Part shown: positions 8,911-17,750 of the stretch, piece after piece
Layout: each line of letters starts with the position of its first letter
Position numbering within the stretch: the first letter of the stretch is position 1
Assembly: GCF_003481985.1 (NCBI RefSeq)
Contig: NZ_QUMD01000018.1
Coordinates: 1 to 62,867 of the forward strand
Source of the DNA: Clostridium sp. OF09-36
GTDB taxonomy: Bacteria > Bacillota > Clostridia > Lachnospirales > Lachnospiraceae
DNA length: 62,867 nt
Direction: 5' to 3'
Position numbers and translations under genes: made by a program
The notes under the pieces: generated by a model
Seen by the model: only the letters and a program-made list of their open reading frames with translations
What the model was told of the DNA's origin: nothing
Databases searched by the model: none

Positions 8911-9806
8911 TAAATGGAATCCTCATTAATGAGGCGGAAACAAAGAACATCATGACCAAGTCCAGTCTGCCTGTAGGCGGTTACTCGGTCAATCCATATG
9001 TAGGCTGTACACACGCCTGCAAGTATTGCTATGCTTCTTTTATGAAGCGCTTTACCGGACACAAGGAGGAATGGGGCACTTTCCTTGATGTGAAGCATTG
9101 GCCGGAAATTAAGAATCCGAAGAAATATGCCGGACAGCGGGTGGTCATCGGTTCTGTGACAGATGGCTACAATCCACAGGAGGAGCAATTCGGGAATACC
9201 AGAAAACTACTGGAGCAGCTGGTCGGCAGTGACGCAGATATTCTGATCTGCACAAAGTCGGATCTTGTGGTACGAGATATTGATCTGCTAAAGAAGCTTG
9301 GACGAGTAACCGTTTCATGGTCGATCAACACACTAGATGAAAATTTCAAGAACGATATGGACTCTGCTTCTAGCATTGAGCGCCGTATCGCTGCTATGAA
9401 GCAGGTATATGAAGCAGGTATCCGTACAGTCTGTTTCGTATCTCCGGTATTCCCCGGTATCACGGATTTTGAAGCAATCTTTGCGCGGGTAAAGGATCAG
9501 TGCGATCTGTTCTGGCTCGAAAATCTCAATCTTCGAGGCGGTTTCAAAAAGACAATTATGGATTATATCGCCGGAAAATATCCTGATCTTGTACCACTTT
9601 ACGACGAGATCTATAACAAGCATAACCGCAGCTACTTTGAAGCACTTGAAGTAAAAGCTGAGGAAATGGCTAAGAAGTATGATTGTCCCTTTGTGGATAA
9701 TGAAATGCCTTATGGCAGAGTCCCGCAGGGACATCCGGTGATCGTAGATTATTTCTATCATGAGGAAATCCGAGGGACAGAGAATACAGGAAAAAGAAAT
9801 CGTTAA
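8898..9806 (+). CDS. Radical SAM mobile pair protein B (SPL-family-like)
   Basis: 302 residues with cysteines C37, C41 and C44 (CTHACKYC) binding the radical SAM iron-sulfur cluster. GSVTDGYNPQE, the VSWSINTLDE strand and the LENLNLRG segment are shared with the spore-photoproduct-lyase-like group. The ATG lies inside the last codons of protein A. The conserved pairing of A and B suggests one complex or two steps on one substrate. SPL relatives act on damaged DNA, but that function is not established for this subgroup. A bidirectional terminator follows at 9915-9954. Confidence 0.88.
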   Translation: MAEVINGILINEAETKNIMTKSSLPVGGYSVNPYVGCTHACKYCYASFMKRFTGHKEEWGTFLDVKHWPEIKNPKKYAGQRVVIGSVTDGYNPQEEQFGNTRKLLEQLVGSDADILICTKSDLVVRDIDLLKKLGRVTVSWSINTLDENFKNDMDSASSIERRIAAMKQVYEAGIRTVCFVSPVFPGITDFEAIFARVKDQCDLFWLENLNLRGGFKKTIMDYIAGKYPDLVPLYDEIYNKHNRSYFEALEVKAEEMAKKYDCPFVDNEMPYGRVPQGHPVIVDYFYHEEIRGTENTGKRNR

Positions 9807-9822
9807 TCTAAACGAAAATTAA

Positions 9823-9888
9823 ACTGATGATGGTGGAGAGATTTATTTATCGCCATTTGAAATCGAGAAGTTCTTGTTTGAAAAATAG
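9823..9888 (+). pseudogene. Short coding remnant of unknown origin
   Basis: After an in-frame stop, 21 residues read TDDGGEIYLSPFEIEKFLFEK and end at a TAG. The composition is protein-like and there is no start codon or RBS, so it may be the last piece of a deleted gene. Too short to assign. Confidence 0.22.
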
Positions 9889-9914
9889 AGAAATTGTAAA
9901 ATTAAAGAAAAAAG

Positions 9915-9954
9915 AAATGCACAGTTCTTAGCTTATCGGGAACTGTGCATTTTT
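9915..9954. terminator. Bidirectional terminator between radical SAM B and the cupin gene
   Basis: The perfect 13-bp arms AAATGCACAGTTC (9915-9927) and GAACTGTGCATTT (9940-9952) surround a 12-base loop, with T-runs on both strands. It serves the convergent genes on each side. Confidence 0.85.
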
Positions 9955-9972
9955 GTAAATAAATACTTTTAA

Positions 9973-10326
9973 TTAGCCGATTACGGCGTCCTCTGCTGTA
10001 AAATGTTCCAGAGAATTTTCTTTTACCTGTATGCAGATATAAGTAATTCCGGAAATATCGGATGCAAAAAACTGACGCTTTGCAGCAGGTGCGATTTTTA
10101 GCCAGTCTCCAGTTGAAAGGCTGATTTCTTCTCCATCAATTATGGCTTTGCCGTTACCTGAAAGAATTCCATAGATTTCCTCATTTTCTTTATGAGAATG
10201 AACAAATGGGACATTTGCTCCTGCAGGTAGTTCGTTTAAACTGATTTCTGCACCTGTTAAAGACAACTTTTCATGCAGTTCAATTCGGTTTTCCTTTCCA
10301 ATAGTTGTTTTTGTGTAATTTGTCAT
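9973..10326 (-). CDS. Single-domain cupin protein
   Basis: 117 residues forming one beta barrel. The metal-binding cupin motif 1 is seen in PFVHSHKENEEIYGILSGNG (two His, one Glu) and motif 2 in the GDWLKIAPAAKRQF segment, though the usual His of motif 2 is replaced. GGAGGTATTATT precedes the ATG at 10326 on the minus strand. It is transcribed divergently from an HxlR regulator over a 142-base gap, and is probably its regulated target. Small cupins of this kind may bind metals or small molecules or act as isomerases; the activity is unknown. Confidence 0.82.
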   Translation of the reverse strand: MTNYTKTTIGKENRIELHEKLSLTGAEISLNELPAGANVPFVHSHKENEEIYGILSGNGKAIIDGEEISLSTGDWLKIAPAAKRQFFASDISGITYICIQVKENSLEHFTAEDAVIG

Positions 10327-10420
10327 AATAATACCTCCATAGTTGATTTGTAGTTTCTGGCTGCTTGGTATTAGTATAGAGTGAGATACATACAAAAACA
10401 AGTACGCACCTTTTTGTAAC

Positions 10421-10449
10421 TGTACACTCAAAATTGAATGTGTTACAAT
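10421..10449 (+). promoter_or_regulatory. Candidate promoter of the HxlR gene in the divergent region
   Basis: TGTACA (10421-10426) and TACAAT (10444-10449) lie 17 bases apart. Nearby AGTAC (10401-10405) and GTAC (10422-10425) could be half-sites for the regulator, which would control both this gene and the divergent cupin gene. Confidence 0.45.
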
Positions 10450-10468
10450 AGACTCGGAGGTGAGAATT

Positions 10469-10801
10469 ATGCGAGCAAAAGAAGAATTACCGGAATGCCC
10501 AGTTGCAACAGCGGTATCTCTCATCGGAGGAAAATGGAAACTGCTGATTTTGCGTAACTTGAAAGAGCGCCCATGGAGATTCAATGAGCTACAACGAAGT
10601 ATAGATGGTATTTCACAAAAGGTTTTGACAGATAGTTTAAGACAAATGATGAGTGATGGACTGGCATATCGCCACGATTACCATGAGCAGCCACCGAGAG
10701 TCGAATACGGATTAACGGAACTCGGAACAAAAATGCTTCCAATTGTTAATTCACTTGCTGACTTTGGTAACTACTATAAATCACTTATTGAACAGAATTA
10801 A
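10469..10801 (+). CDS. HxlR-family winged-helix regulator
   Basis: 110 residues. The family signature CPVATAVSLIGGKWKLLILRNL starts near residue 10 with the conserved cysteine, followed by the recognition helix region SQKVLTDSLRQMMSDGL and the wing (PPRVEYGLTELG). HxlR proteins with this cysteine often respond to electrophiles or redox changes. The ATG at 10469 lies 8 bases after GGAGG; a GTG overlapping the RBS is less likely. It is divergent from the cupin gene and 55 bases upstream of the LOG-family gene, with which it may be co-transcribed. Confidence 0.9.
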   Translation: MRAKEELPECPVATAVSLIGGKWKLLILRNLKERPWRFNELQRSIDGISQKVLTDSLRQMMSDGLAYRHDYHEQPPRVEYGLTELGTKMLPIVNSLADFGNYYKSLIEQN

Positions 10802-10856
10802 GTACGTTAGTATTTGAAAAGTTCGAACAATCGGAAGTTGTAGGAGAAAATTTTTA

Positions 10857-11393
10857 ATGAATATAACAGTTTATCTTGGGGCAAACGAAGGAAATGACCC
10901 ATGCTTACGAAAAGCAGTTGAGGAATTGGGGGCATGGATTGGAAACAGTGGAAATGCACTTGTTTACGGTGGTTCTAAAGGTGGTTTAATGGGAGCATTG
11001 GCAGACAGTGTATTGAAGGCAGGCGGTGATGTTACGGGTGTTGAGCCGAATTTTTTTATTGAAAATGAGTTTCAACATGATGGACTGACAAAACTGATTG
11101 TGACTAAGGATATGTCTGAGAGAAAAAACAAAATGATTGAGTTAGGAGAAGCCTTTATTGCTTTCCCGGGCGGCACGGGAACATTGGAGGAAATTGCAGA
11201 GGTAATGTCGAATGTGTCTTTGAAACATCTGGAGGCACCCTGCATTCTCTACAACCTGAACGGTTACTACGATGATTTGAAAGCACTTCTAAATCATATG
11301 ATTGAAAAAGGATTATCTTCTAACGAGCGACAGGAGGGAATCTTTTTTGTTGAAAATCTGGATGATATAAAGCGAATCTTGAGACGGGCATAA
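10857..11393 (+). CDS. LOG-family (TIGR00730) nucleotide phosphoribohydrolase-like protein
   Basis: 178 residues, a Rossmann-fold protein with GGSKGGLMG (38-46), the SERK motif (87-90) and the diagnostic PGGTGTLEE (104-112). Members cleave nucleoside 5'-monophosphates, including cytokinin nucleotides in plants and some bacteria, to base and ribose phosphate; in bacteria the physiological substrate is often unclear. The start is the ATG at 10857 after a GTAGGAGAAAA site. It follows the HxlR gene in the same direction. Confidence 0.9.
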   Translation: MNITVYLGANEGNDPCLRKAVEELGAWIGNSGNALVYGGSKGGLMGALADSVLKAGGDVTGVEPNFFIENEFQHDGLTKLIVTKDMSERKNKMIELGEAFIAFPGGTGTLEEIAEVMSNVSLKHLEAPCILYNLNGYYDDLKALLNHMIEKGLSSNERQEGIFFVENLDDIKRILRRA

Positions 11394-11494
11394 CTTATGT
11401 TTGCACAGTAAAATGGAGTTGCATTAGCGAAAGACAGAGCACGATCGATTCCAGTTTTTGAAACGAAAGAATAGGTAGATTAGGAGATAGAAAA

Positions 11495-11920
11495 TTGGTA
11501 AGACAATACAGCAATGGTGATATAGACGCAGTGATGCAGATCTGGCTTGATACGAATATTCGAGCACATCATTTCATACCGTCCGATTACTGGCGTACCA
11601 ACTGCGACATGGTGAGAGAACTGCTTTCTCATGCAGAAATATATGTGCATGAAGATGAATGTGCAAAGCAGATAGATGGATTCATTGGATTGAATGATGA
11701 TTATATTGAAGGTATTTTTGTAAAAGAAACAATGCAATCAAAAGGGATTGGGAAACAACTGCTAAATCATGTAAAGAAAGTCAAGCCTACATTAAAATTA
11801 AACGTCTATCAGAAAAATGAGAAAGCGATTAAATTTTATCTACGGGAGAAATTTAACATCAGATCCGAAAATATAGATGACAACACAGGAGAAAAAGAAT
11901 TTGTAATGGTATGGAATTAG
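11495..11920 (+). CDS. GNAT-family N-acetyltransferase
   Basis: 141 residues with the GNAT fold: the VKETMQSKGIGKQLL acetyl-CoA pyrophosphate loop (Q/R-x-x-G-x-G/A), and LNVYQKNEKAIKFY in place of the usual N-x-x-A-x-x-F-Y segment. The start is TTG at 11495 behind AGGAGATAGAAAA, which fixes the N-terminus at VRQYSNGD, the normal beginning for this family. The substrate may be a small amine or a protein N-terminus; none can be inferred. The next 220 bases hold the end of a deleted hydrolase. Confidence 0.85.
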   Translation: MVRQYSNGDIDAVMQIWLDTNIRAHHFIPSDYWRTNCDMVRELLSHAEIYVHEDECAKQIDGFIGLNDDYIEGIFVKETMQSKGIGKQLLNHVKKVKPTLKLNVYQKNEKAIKFYLREKFNIRSENIDDNTGEKEFVMVWN

Positions 11921-11936
11921 TAACTTCAAGTTATCT

Positions 11937-12155
11937 TGGGAATATCTGTGCTATGTACGGAAGTACCCGATTAAGTGGAACACTCCAACTTGCATTTTAT
12001 ATGGTGCAAAGGATAATCTGACTTCAGGAGAAACCATGTATGCATTTGCAGAACAAACCGGAGCAACTCTTACAGTAATGAATGATGGAGAACACTGGTT
12101 TCATACAGATAAGCAGATGGAGTTCCTTGATGATTGGATTCGGAAATCAATATAA
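11937..12155 (+). pseudogene. C-terminal 72 residues of an alpha/beta hydrolase
   Basis: In one uninterrupted frame from 11937 the sequence reads WEYLCYVRKYPIKWNTPTC and ILYGAKDNLTSGETM, then the GEHWF motif with the catalytic histidine of the alpha/beta-hydrolase triad, ending FLDDWIRKSI at a TAA. The nucleophile Ser and the first two thirds of the protein are missing, and there is no start codon or RBS. It abuts the GNAT gene, consistent with a deletion. Confidence 0.78.
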
Positions 12156-12332
12156 CAACTCCCTAATGTACCTGGCAGTTCAAGACTTCCATCCGGTCTT
12201 AAGCAGACAAGGGATACAGGTGAAATCTCAGTTCCAGTTTACGGATAAAATCGACTGGTTTACGCAGGCGTAGGCACCGGAGGTGGATAAAAAAGAAAAA
12301 TAAGCAGATACTATACCATGGAGGGATTTTCC

Positions 12333-12737
12333 ATGAAAAAGTATAGGATCTGTTTATTTTTGTTTTTGGGAGTGAGTGTGATCTGCATTCTGATCGCGTT
12401 TTTTGTCCGGCGCAGTCAGGAAGGTGCAAGTCTGGAAAATAGAAACGAGACCGGAATCGAACAGCTGGAAACAGAAGAGACACAGGAAACGGTCGTAGAG
12501 GATCAGATGGTGGCAAACCAGGAGCGGGTACAGGCGCATCCTGTCCAGGAAGAGTATTATCTGGTGGCGGAGGATGGGATGCTTCTGATCTTTTTAAAGG
12601 ATCAGAAAACAATCTGTCTTTATACACATATGCCGCTCATGGATTTTCCACCAAAGGAGCGGACAAAGCTGCGGGAAGGGATCTGGTTTTCGTCTATGGC
12701 AGAAGTGTTTCATTATCTGGAATCGTATACTAGCTGA
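12333..12737 (+). CDS. Membrane-anchored protein with a BofC-like C-terminal domain
   Basis: 134 residues starting at the ATG at 12333 behind GGAGGGATTTTCC. One N-terminal membrane segment (about residues 5-25) is followed by a glutamate-rich linker and a small domain with EEYYLVAEDGMLLIF and TICLYTHMPLMDFP, resembling the C-terminal domain of BofC-type proteins. It is expected to face outside the membrane. It marks the step from the AT-rich island to higher-GC housekeeping sequence. Its role is unknown; it precedes the flavoprotein gene by about 160 bases. Confidence 0.6.
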   Translation: MKKYRICLFLFLGVSVICILIAFFVRRSQEGASLENRNETGIEQLETEETQETVVEDQMVANQERVQAHPVQEEYYLVAEDGMLLIFLKDQKTICLYTHMPLMDFPPKERTKLREGIWFSSMAEVFHYLESYTS

Positions 12738-12899
12738 TATGTTATAAAATCTGCTTGAAAAGAGCGTGCAAACTGGATACAATAGAACGCAAATGGTTAC
12801 TGCATACGCGTAAGCAGTAATCCGAAATGGGAACTGGGCAGATACAGGTATTTTGTGAACCGTTCCTAAAATGATCTTGAGAAACAGCGGAGGAACAAC

Positions 12900-14134
12900 G
12901 TGGAAAACGTGAAGAGAAAAGTACTGATCATCGGAGGCGGGGCTTCCGGCCTGATGGCGGCCATTATGGCAGCCCGGGAAGGCGCAGAGGTAACCATTCT
13001 GGAGCATATGGACCGGGTGGGGAAAAAGATATTATCTACAGGAAACGGGCGCTGCAACCTGACGAACCTGTCTCTGAAGCCGGAGCATTACCGGAGCAGC
13101 CAGAAGCTGTTTCCCATGAAGGTGCTGGACCGCTTTTCTGTCTGGGATACGTTAAGCTTTTTTGACGGGATCGGGATCATCACCAGAAACCGGAATGGTT
13201 ACATTTATCCAAACTCGGACCAGGCGGCATCGGTGTTGGATGCGCTGCGCTTTGAGACGGAGCATCTGGGTATCAAAACGGTTTTGTCCTGTCAGATCCG
13301 TTCCGCGAAGAAGACAAAAAATGGAGCTTTCTTGTGGAGAGTGACCAGGGAACTTATCAGGGTGACTGCCTGATCCTGGCGACCGGTTCCAAGGCGGCTT
13401 CGGTGTCCGGTTCGGACGGCAGCGGCTATGAGCTTGCAAAGGCGTTCGGTCACACGATCATCAAACCGCTTCCGGCGCTGGTGCAGCTAAGATGCAAGGG
13501 AACGTTTTTCAAACAGCTGGCAGGAGTCCGCTGTGAGGCTGTGGTACGGCTTGTGAGCGACGGAAAAACACTGGCAGCAGATGAGGGCGAGGTCCAGCTG
13601 ACGGATTATGGTATCTCTGGTATCCCGACCTTTCAGGTAAGCCGGTATGCTTCCCAGGCACTGGACGCAGGCAGGCGTGTAAACGCGGTGCTGGACTTCT
13701 TCCCGTCTAAGAGCATGGAAGATACCAGGGCAATGTTAAAACAGAGAAAATCGATGCTTGGTTACCGTCCTTCCGGCGAGTTCTTAAATGGCGTTTTGAA
13801 TAAAAAATTAGCAGCAGTGCTGTTAAAACAGGCAGGAATCCAGCCGGACCGTTCCTGTGCCCAGATCAAGGACAGCCAGCTGGAGTCACTGACGATGCAG
13901 ATCAAGAAATTTGAAGTTCCGGTCACCGCGACCAACAGCTTTGAGCAGGCACAGGTCTGCTGCGGTGGTGTCGATACCAGGGAACTTCGCCCGGACACCA
14001 TGGAATCGAAGCTGGTGAAGCACCTGTTTCTGGTGGGAGAGCTGACCGATGTGGATGGCATCTGCGGCGGGTATAACCTGCAGTGGGCCTGGAGCACCGG
14101 GGCAGTGGCCGGAACAACAGCAGGGAGAATATAG
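12900..14134 (+). CDS. YhiN/BaiN-like NAD(P)/FAD-dependent oxidoreductase (one frameshift)
   Basis: Flavoprotein of about 411 residues in the HI0933/aminoacetone-oxidase-like family. The FAD-binding GGGASGLMAAIMAA motif is at about residue 11, followed by the signature STGNGRCNLTN. The C-terminal GGVDTRELRPDTMESK and GYNLQWAWSTGAVAG close the FAD site. The GTG at 12900 follows a GGAGG. The frame breaks near 13333 (CTTGTGG); one added base restores FLVESDQGTYQGDCLILATG. Some relatives act on bile-acid or aminoketone substrates, but the substrate here cannot be inferred. The next flavoprotein gene starts 3 bases after its stop. Confidence 0.85.
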
Positions 14135-14137
14135 ATT

Positions 14138-15768
14138 ATGATACGATTAACACAGATCAAGCTTCCGGCAGACCATACACCGGAGGCATTGAAGAAAAAA
14201 ATAGCAAAGCTTTTGCGGATAGCGCCGGAGGAGATCCTAAAGCTTCATATCCGGAAACGTTCCCTGGACGCGCGCAAAAAGCCAGAGCTTTTTTACAGTT
14301 ACACCGTGGATGTTTCCGCCAGCAGGGAAAAGGAACTGTTACATAAAGGAAAAAATCCACAGATCAGCCTCTGCAAAGAAGAGCATTACCACTTCCCGGA
14401 GGCAGGAGAGGAGCGCTTAAGGGAGCGGCCACTCATCATCGGAACCGGTCCGGCGGGACTCTTCTGTGGTCTGATGCTGGCTCGCCATGGCTATCGTCCG
14501 ATTCTTCTGGAACGGGGCAGCTCAGTCGAAGAGCGCCAGAAAAAGGTGAATGCCTTCTGGCAGGGCGGAACCCTGGATCTCCAGACGAATGTACAGTTTG
14601 GAGAAGGCGGAGCAGGAACATTTTCCGACGGAAAGCTGAATACACTGGTGAAAGATCCGTTAAAGCGTGGACAGCTGGTGCTGGAACTTTTCACGGAATT
14701 TGGTGCAGATCCGTCGATCCTTTACGACCACAAGCCGCATATCGGCACGGATGTGCTCGCAGAGGTGGTAAAAGCTATGCGCCAGGAAATCATACGTCTG
14801 GGCGGTACTGTCCGTTTTGATACCCAGGTGACGGATCTTCTGGTGGAGCAGCAAAATGTAAGCGGTGTGAAGGTTTCGTTTGCGGATTTAAAGACCGGGG
14901 TACAAACAGAAGAAACCATAAAGAGCAGCATTGTTGTCCTGGCGATCGGACACAGCGCGCGGGATACCTTTTCGATGCTGCTTGCGCGTCAGGTTCCGAT
15001 GGAAGAAAAGGCATTTGCGGTTGGACTGCGCATCCAGCATCCGCAGAATATGATCAATCTGTCCCAGTATGGCAGAGAAGATGCCGGGGCGCTTGGTGCA
15101 GCTAATTATAAGCTTACCAGGCAGACGAAGAGCGGTCGTGGCGTGTACACCTTCTGTATGTGTCCGGGCGGCTATGTGGTCAATGCTTCTTCCGAAGCAG
15201 GAAGACTGGCAGTCAACGGCATGAGCTATCATGACCGGGCGGGAGAAAACGCAAACAGTGCCTGATCGTCACCGTCACACCGGAGGATTTCCCGGAACGC
15301 GGGGCACTGGGCGGTGTGGCATTCCAGAGAAAGCTGGAGGAGGCTGCATACCAGGCTGCAGGAGGAAAGATCCCGGTACAGCTTTACGGGGATTTCTGCC
15401 AGAACAAGATCAGCAGCCAGCTTGGCGGCGTAAATCCGCAGATGCGCGGAGAATGGGCATTTGGAGATGTCCGTTCCATTATGCCGGAGCCGTTAAACCA
15501 GGCCCTGATCGAGGCCATGGAGGGCTTTGGACATATGATCCACGCCTTCGACCGCCCGGATGCATTGCTTGCCGGAATCGAAAGCCGTACCTCTTCGCCG
15601 GTGCGCATCTGGCGCGATGAGCAGTTTGAGAGTGAAGTGCGGGGGCTGTACCCTTGTGGGGAAGGTGCCGGTTATGCAGGTGGAATTACCTCTGCGGCCA
15701 TGGATGGCATAAAGGTGGCAGAAGCCATTGCAAAGCGTTATGCACCATGTCCGGCAGATCAGGAATAA
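14138..15768 (+). CDS. COG2509-type FAD-dependent dehydrogenase (one frameshift)
   Basis: About 543 residues. After a 90-residue N-terminal domain comes LIIGTGPAGLFCGLMLARHG (FAD dinucleotide fold), then GEGGAGTFSDGKLNT and VVLAIGHSARDTF, the pattern of this uncharacterised FAD-dependent dehydrogenase family. Cysteines in YTFCMCPGGYVV are a family hallmark. The frame breaks at 15261: CC for CCC; restoring it gives NSALIVTVTPEDFP and joins the C-terminal part ending at 15768 with the GEGAGYAGGI FAD motif. It is probably co-transcribed with the yhiN-like gene and followed by proB. Confidence 0.85.
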
Positions 15769-15855
15769 ATAGGAAATCGCTTTTGAGCTTGTCCGGGCAG
15801 ACTGTATCGGAAACAGGTTTGCCGTAGCGGCATTCAGATAAGGAGGCTAAGAAGG

Positions 15856-16710
15856 ATGAATAGCTTCAGGGAAAAACTGAAAGAGAAAAAGCGGATCGTC
15901 ATCAAGATCGGTTCGTCTTCCCTGACTCATGAAAAGACAGGGGAGCTGAATTTATATAAGATTGAAAAGCTCATCCGCGTGATCTGTGACCTGAAGGGAG
16001 AGGGAAAGGATGTGGTCCTGGTTTCTTCCGGCGCGATCGCAGCGGGAAGACAGGCACTTGGCGGTCAGAAGCGTCCGCAGACCATTTCAGAAAAACAGGC
16101 ATATGCGGCTGTGGGCCAGGCACGGCTGATGATGGTGTATCAGCGCATGTTTTCCGAGTATAACCACATCGCGGCACAGGTGCTTTTAACCAAGGATACC
16201 ATGACCAATGAGACCTCCAGGGTCAATGCACAGAACACGTTTGAGGAGCTGCTGCGTTTAGGCGCAGTGCCGGTTGTCAATGAAAATGACACAGTGTCCA
16301 CCCATGAGATCCAGTTTGGTGATAACGACCGCCTGTCTGCAATCGTAGCAGCGCTGATCGGTGCGGATCTTCTGATCTTAATGTCTGATATTGACGGACT
16401 GTATTCAGAGGACCCACATAAAAATCCGGATGCACGTTTTATTAGTCTGGTAGAGGAAATCACGCCGGAGCTGATCGGTATGGGCGGTGGTTCGAGAAGT
16501 GATGTCGGCACTGGCGGCATGGCAGCAAAGCTGGCAGCAGCACGCATCGCGACAGACAGCGGATCGGACATGATCATTGCCAACGCGGACGATGTGAATG
16601 TGATCCACGATCTGGTGAACGGAGAAGAAAAAGGAACCTTGTTCCTGGCACATCCGAACCGGGATTTTGATCTGATGGATTACATCAACACAAAATACGG
16701 GGACGTATAA
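15856..16710 (+). CDS. proB: Glutamate 5-kinase
   Basis: Catalyses the first step of proline synthesis, ATP-dependent phosphorylation of glutamate. 284 residues with VIKIGSSSLT at the N-terminus, the VSSGAIAAGR loop, NENDTVST and GTGGMAAKL of the amino-acid-kinase fold. The C-terminal PUA domain found in E. coli ProB is absent, as is common in Clostridia. AAGGAGG lies 10 bases before the ATG. It heads a group proB, DUF896, formyl-THF cyclo-ligase, proA. Confidence 0.95.
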   Translation: MNSFREKLKEKKRIVIKIGSSSLTHEKTGELNLYKIEKLIRVICDLKGEGKDVVLVSSGAIAAGRQALGGQKRPQTISEKQAYAAVGQARLMMVYQRMFSEYNHIAAQVLLTKDTMTNETSRVNAQNTFEELLRLGAVPVVNENDTVSTHEIQFGDNDRLSAIVAALIGADLLILMSDIDGLYSEDPHKNPDARFISLVEEITPELIGMGGGSRSDVGTGGMAAKLAAARIATDSGSDMIIANADDVNVIHDLVNGEEKGTLFLAHPNRDFDLMDYINTKYGDV

Positions 16711-16823
16711 AGAAAAGATAACATCGCTGGTGCGAAAGCCAGCAGGAAAACAAGAAACGGATACAAAACAGATAGAAACAAAAATGGATAGAAACAGGAT
16801 AACAAGAGCAAAGGAGAATTTTT

Positions 16824-17051
16824 ATGGACCAGAGCAGTATCGACAGAATCAACACCCTGTATCATAAATCCCAGTCTGTGGGATTGACAGAAGAAGAGAA
16901 AGAGGAGCAGGCAAGACTGCGCAAGGAATATGTGGCTGCGATCAAAAACAACATGCGGGCACACTTAAACAATATTTCAATCAAGGAAAAAGACGGCAGC
17001 ATTACCGATCTTGGCAAAAAATATGGCGGAATCAAAGACACTCAGTCATAA
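16824..17051 (+). CDS. DUF896 (YnzC-like) small protein
   Basis: 75 residues with RINTLYHKSQSVGLTEEEKEEQ then ARLRKEYV, the conserved helical hairpin of DUF896 proteins, followed by LNNISIKEKDG. AAAGGAG lies 9 bases before the ATG. YnzC in Bacillus is controlled as part of the SOS response, but I see no LexA box here. It sits between proB and the formyl-THF cyclo-ligase gene and overlaps the latter's 5' end. Confidence 0.88.
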   Translation: MDQSSIDRINTLYHKSQSVGLTEEEKEEQARLRKEYVAAIKNNMRAHLNNISIKEKDGSITDLGKKYGGIKDTQS

Positions 17052-17670
17052 GGGACTTTGTTGCAAGGAACTCAGTCATGAGGAACCGGTTCATCAGACA
17101 CTCGGTTCAAAAAAAGAAATCCGCAGTCAGATCCGGGCGCTGCGGGCAGAACTTGTAAAACCGGAGCATGCCGCGGAGAAAGCGGCAATGGATGAGAGAA
17201 TTCGGGAAGCGGTACTGCAACTGTTACATACGCTGAAGGCAGAAGAAAGCATCCCGCAGACGGTGTACTGCTATGCTTCATTTGGCGGTGAGGTGGACAC
17301 ATTTGGGCTGATGGATGCCTTATGGCAGCAGGGCTTTTCGTTGGCACTGCCGCGGGTGACTGGGAACCGCATGGATTTTTACCTGGTAGAGGGAAGAAAC
17401 GACCTGGTGTCGGGCTTTCGGAATATCCCGGAACCGGCAGAACATTGTAAGACAGTGCATTGTCCCAGCGCTGTGGTGATCACGCCGGGGACGGCATTTA
17501 CCAGAGCCGGAGACCGGATGGGGTATGGCGGCGGCTTTTACGACCGGTTCTTTTCGGAAGAGCCGGAACACAGAAAAGTTGCGGTCTGTTACCCATTCCA
17601 GATTTTTTCAGAGCTTCCCACCGAGGAACATGACAGACAGATGGATGATATCATAACAGGAGAAGGCTAA
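17011..17670 (+). CDS. 5-formyltetrahydrofolate cyclo-ligase family protein
   Basis: Converts 5-formyl-THF to 5,10-methenyl-THF using ATP. The family core starts at SKKEIRSQIRALRAEL (about residue 33), with FGGEVDTFGLM, VVITPGTAFTRAGDRMGYGGGFYDRF carrying the G-x-R-x-G-x-G-x-G-[YF]-YDR signature, and the final PTEEHDRQMD. The start is unclear. TTG 17011 or ATG 17023 would overlap DUF896 with no good RBS, and there is no in-frame start closer to the core, so a lost base upstream is possible. It lies between DUF896 and proA. Confidence 0.85.
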   Translation: MAKNMAESKTLSHKGLCCKELSHEEPVHQTLGSKKEIRSQIRALRAELVKPEHAAEKAAMDERIREAVLQLLHTLKAEESIPQTVYCYASFGGEVDTFGLMDALWQQGFSLALPRVTGNRMDFYLVEGRNDLVSGFRNIPEPAEHCKTVHCPSAVVITPGTAFTRAGDRMGYGGGFYDRFFSEEPEHRKVAVCYPFQIFSELPTEEHDRQMDDIITGEG

Positions 17671-17750
17671 GGTGCGATTCCGGCCAGACATGCAGGTGTG
17701 ACTGGCAGAATTCAGGAGAACCACCAGGCCACACGACAGGAGGACACGGC

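Noticed and set aside
10327..10584. Long N-terminal extension of the cupin on the minus strand
   Set aside because: It would cover the HxlR start and the divergent promoter; GGAGG before 10326 fixes the start.
12160..12273. Coding remnant before the BofC-like gene ending in DWFTQA
   Set aside because: Some protein-like residues, but no homology I can name and no start or RBS; not listed as a feature.
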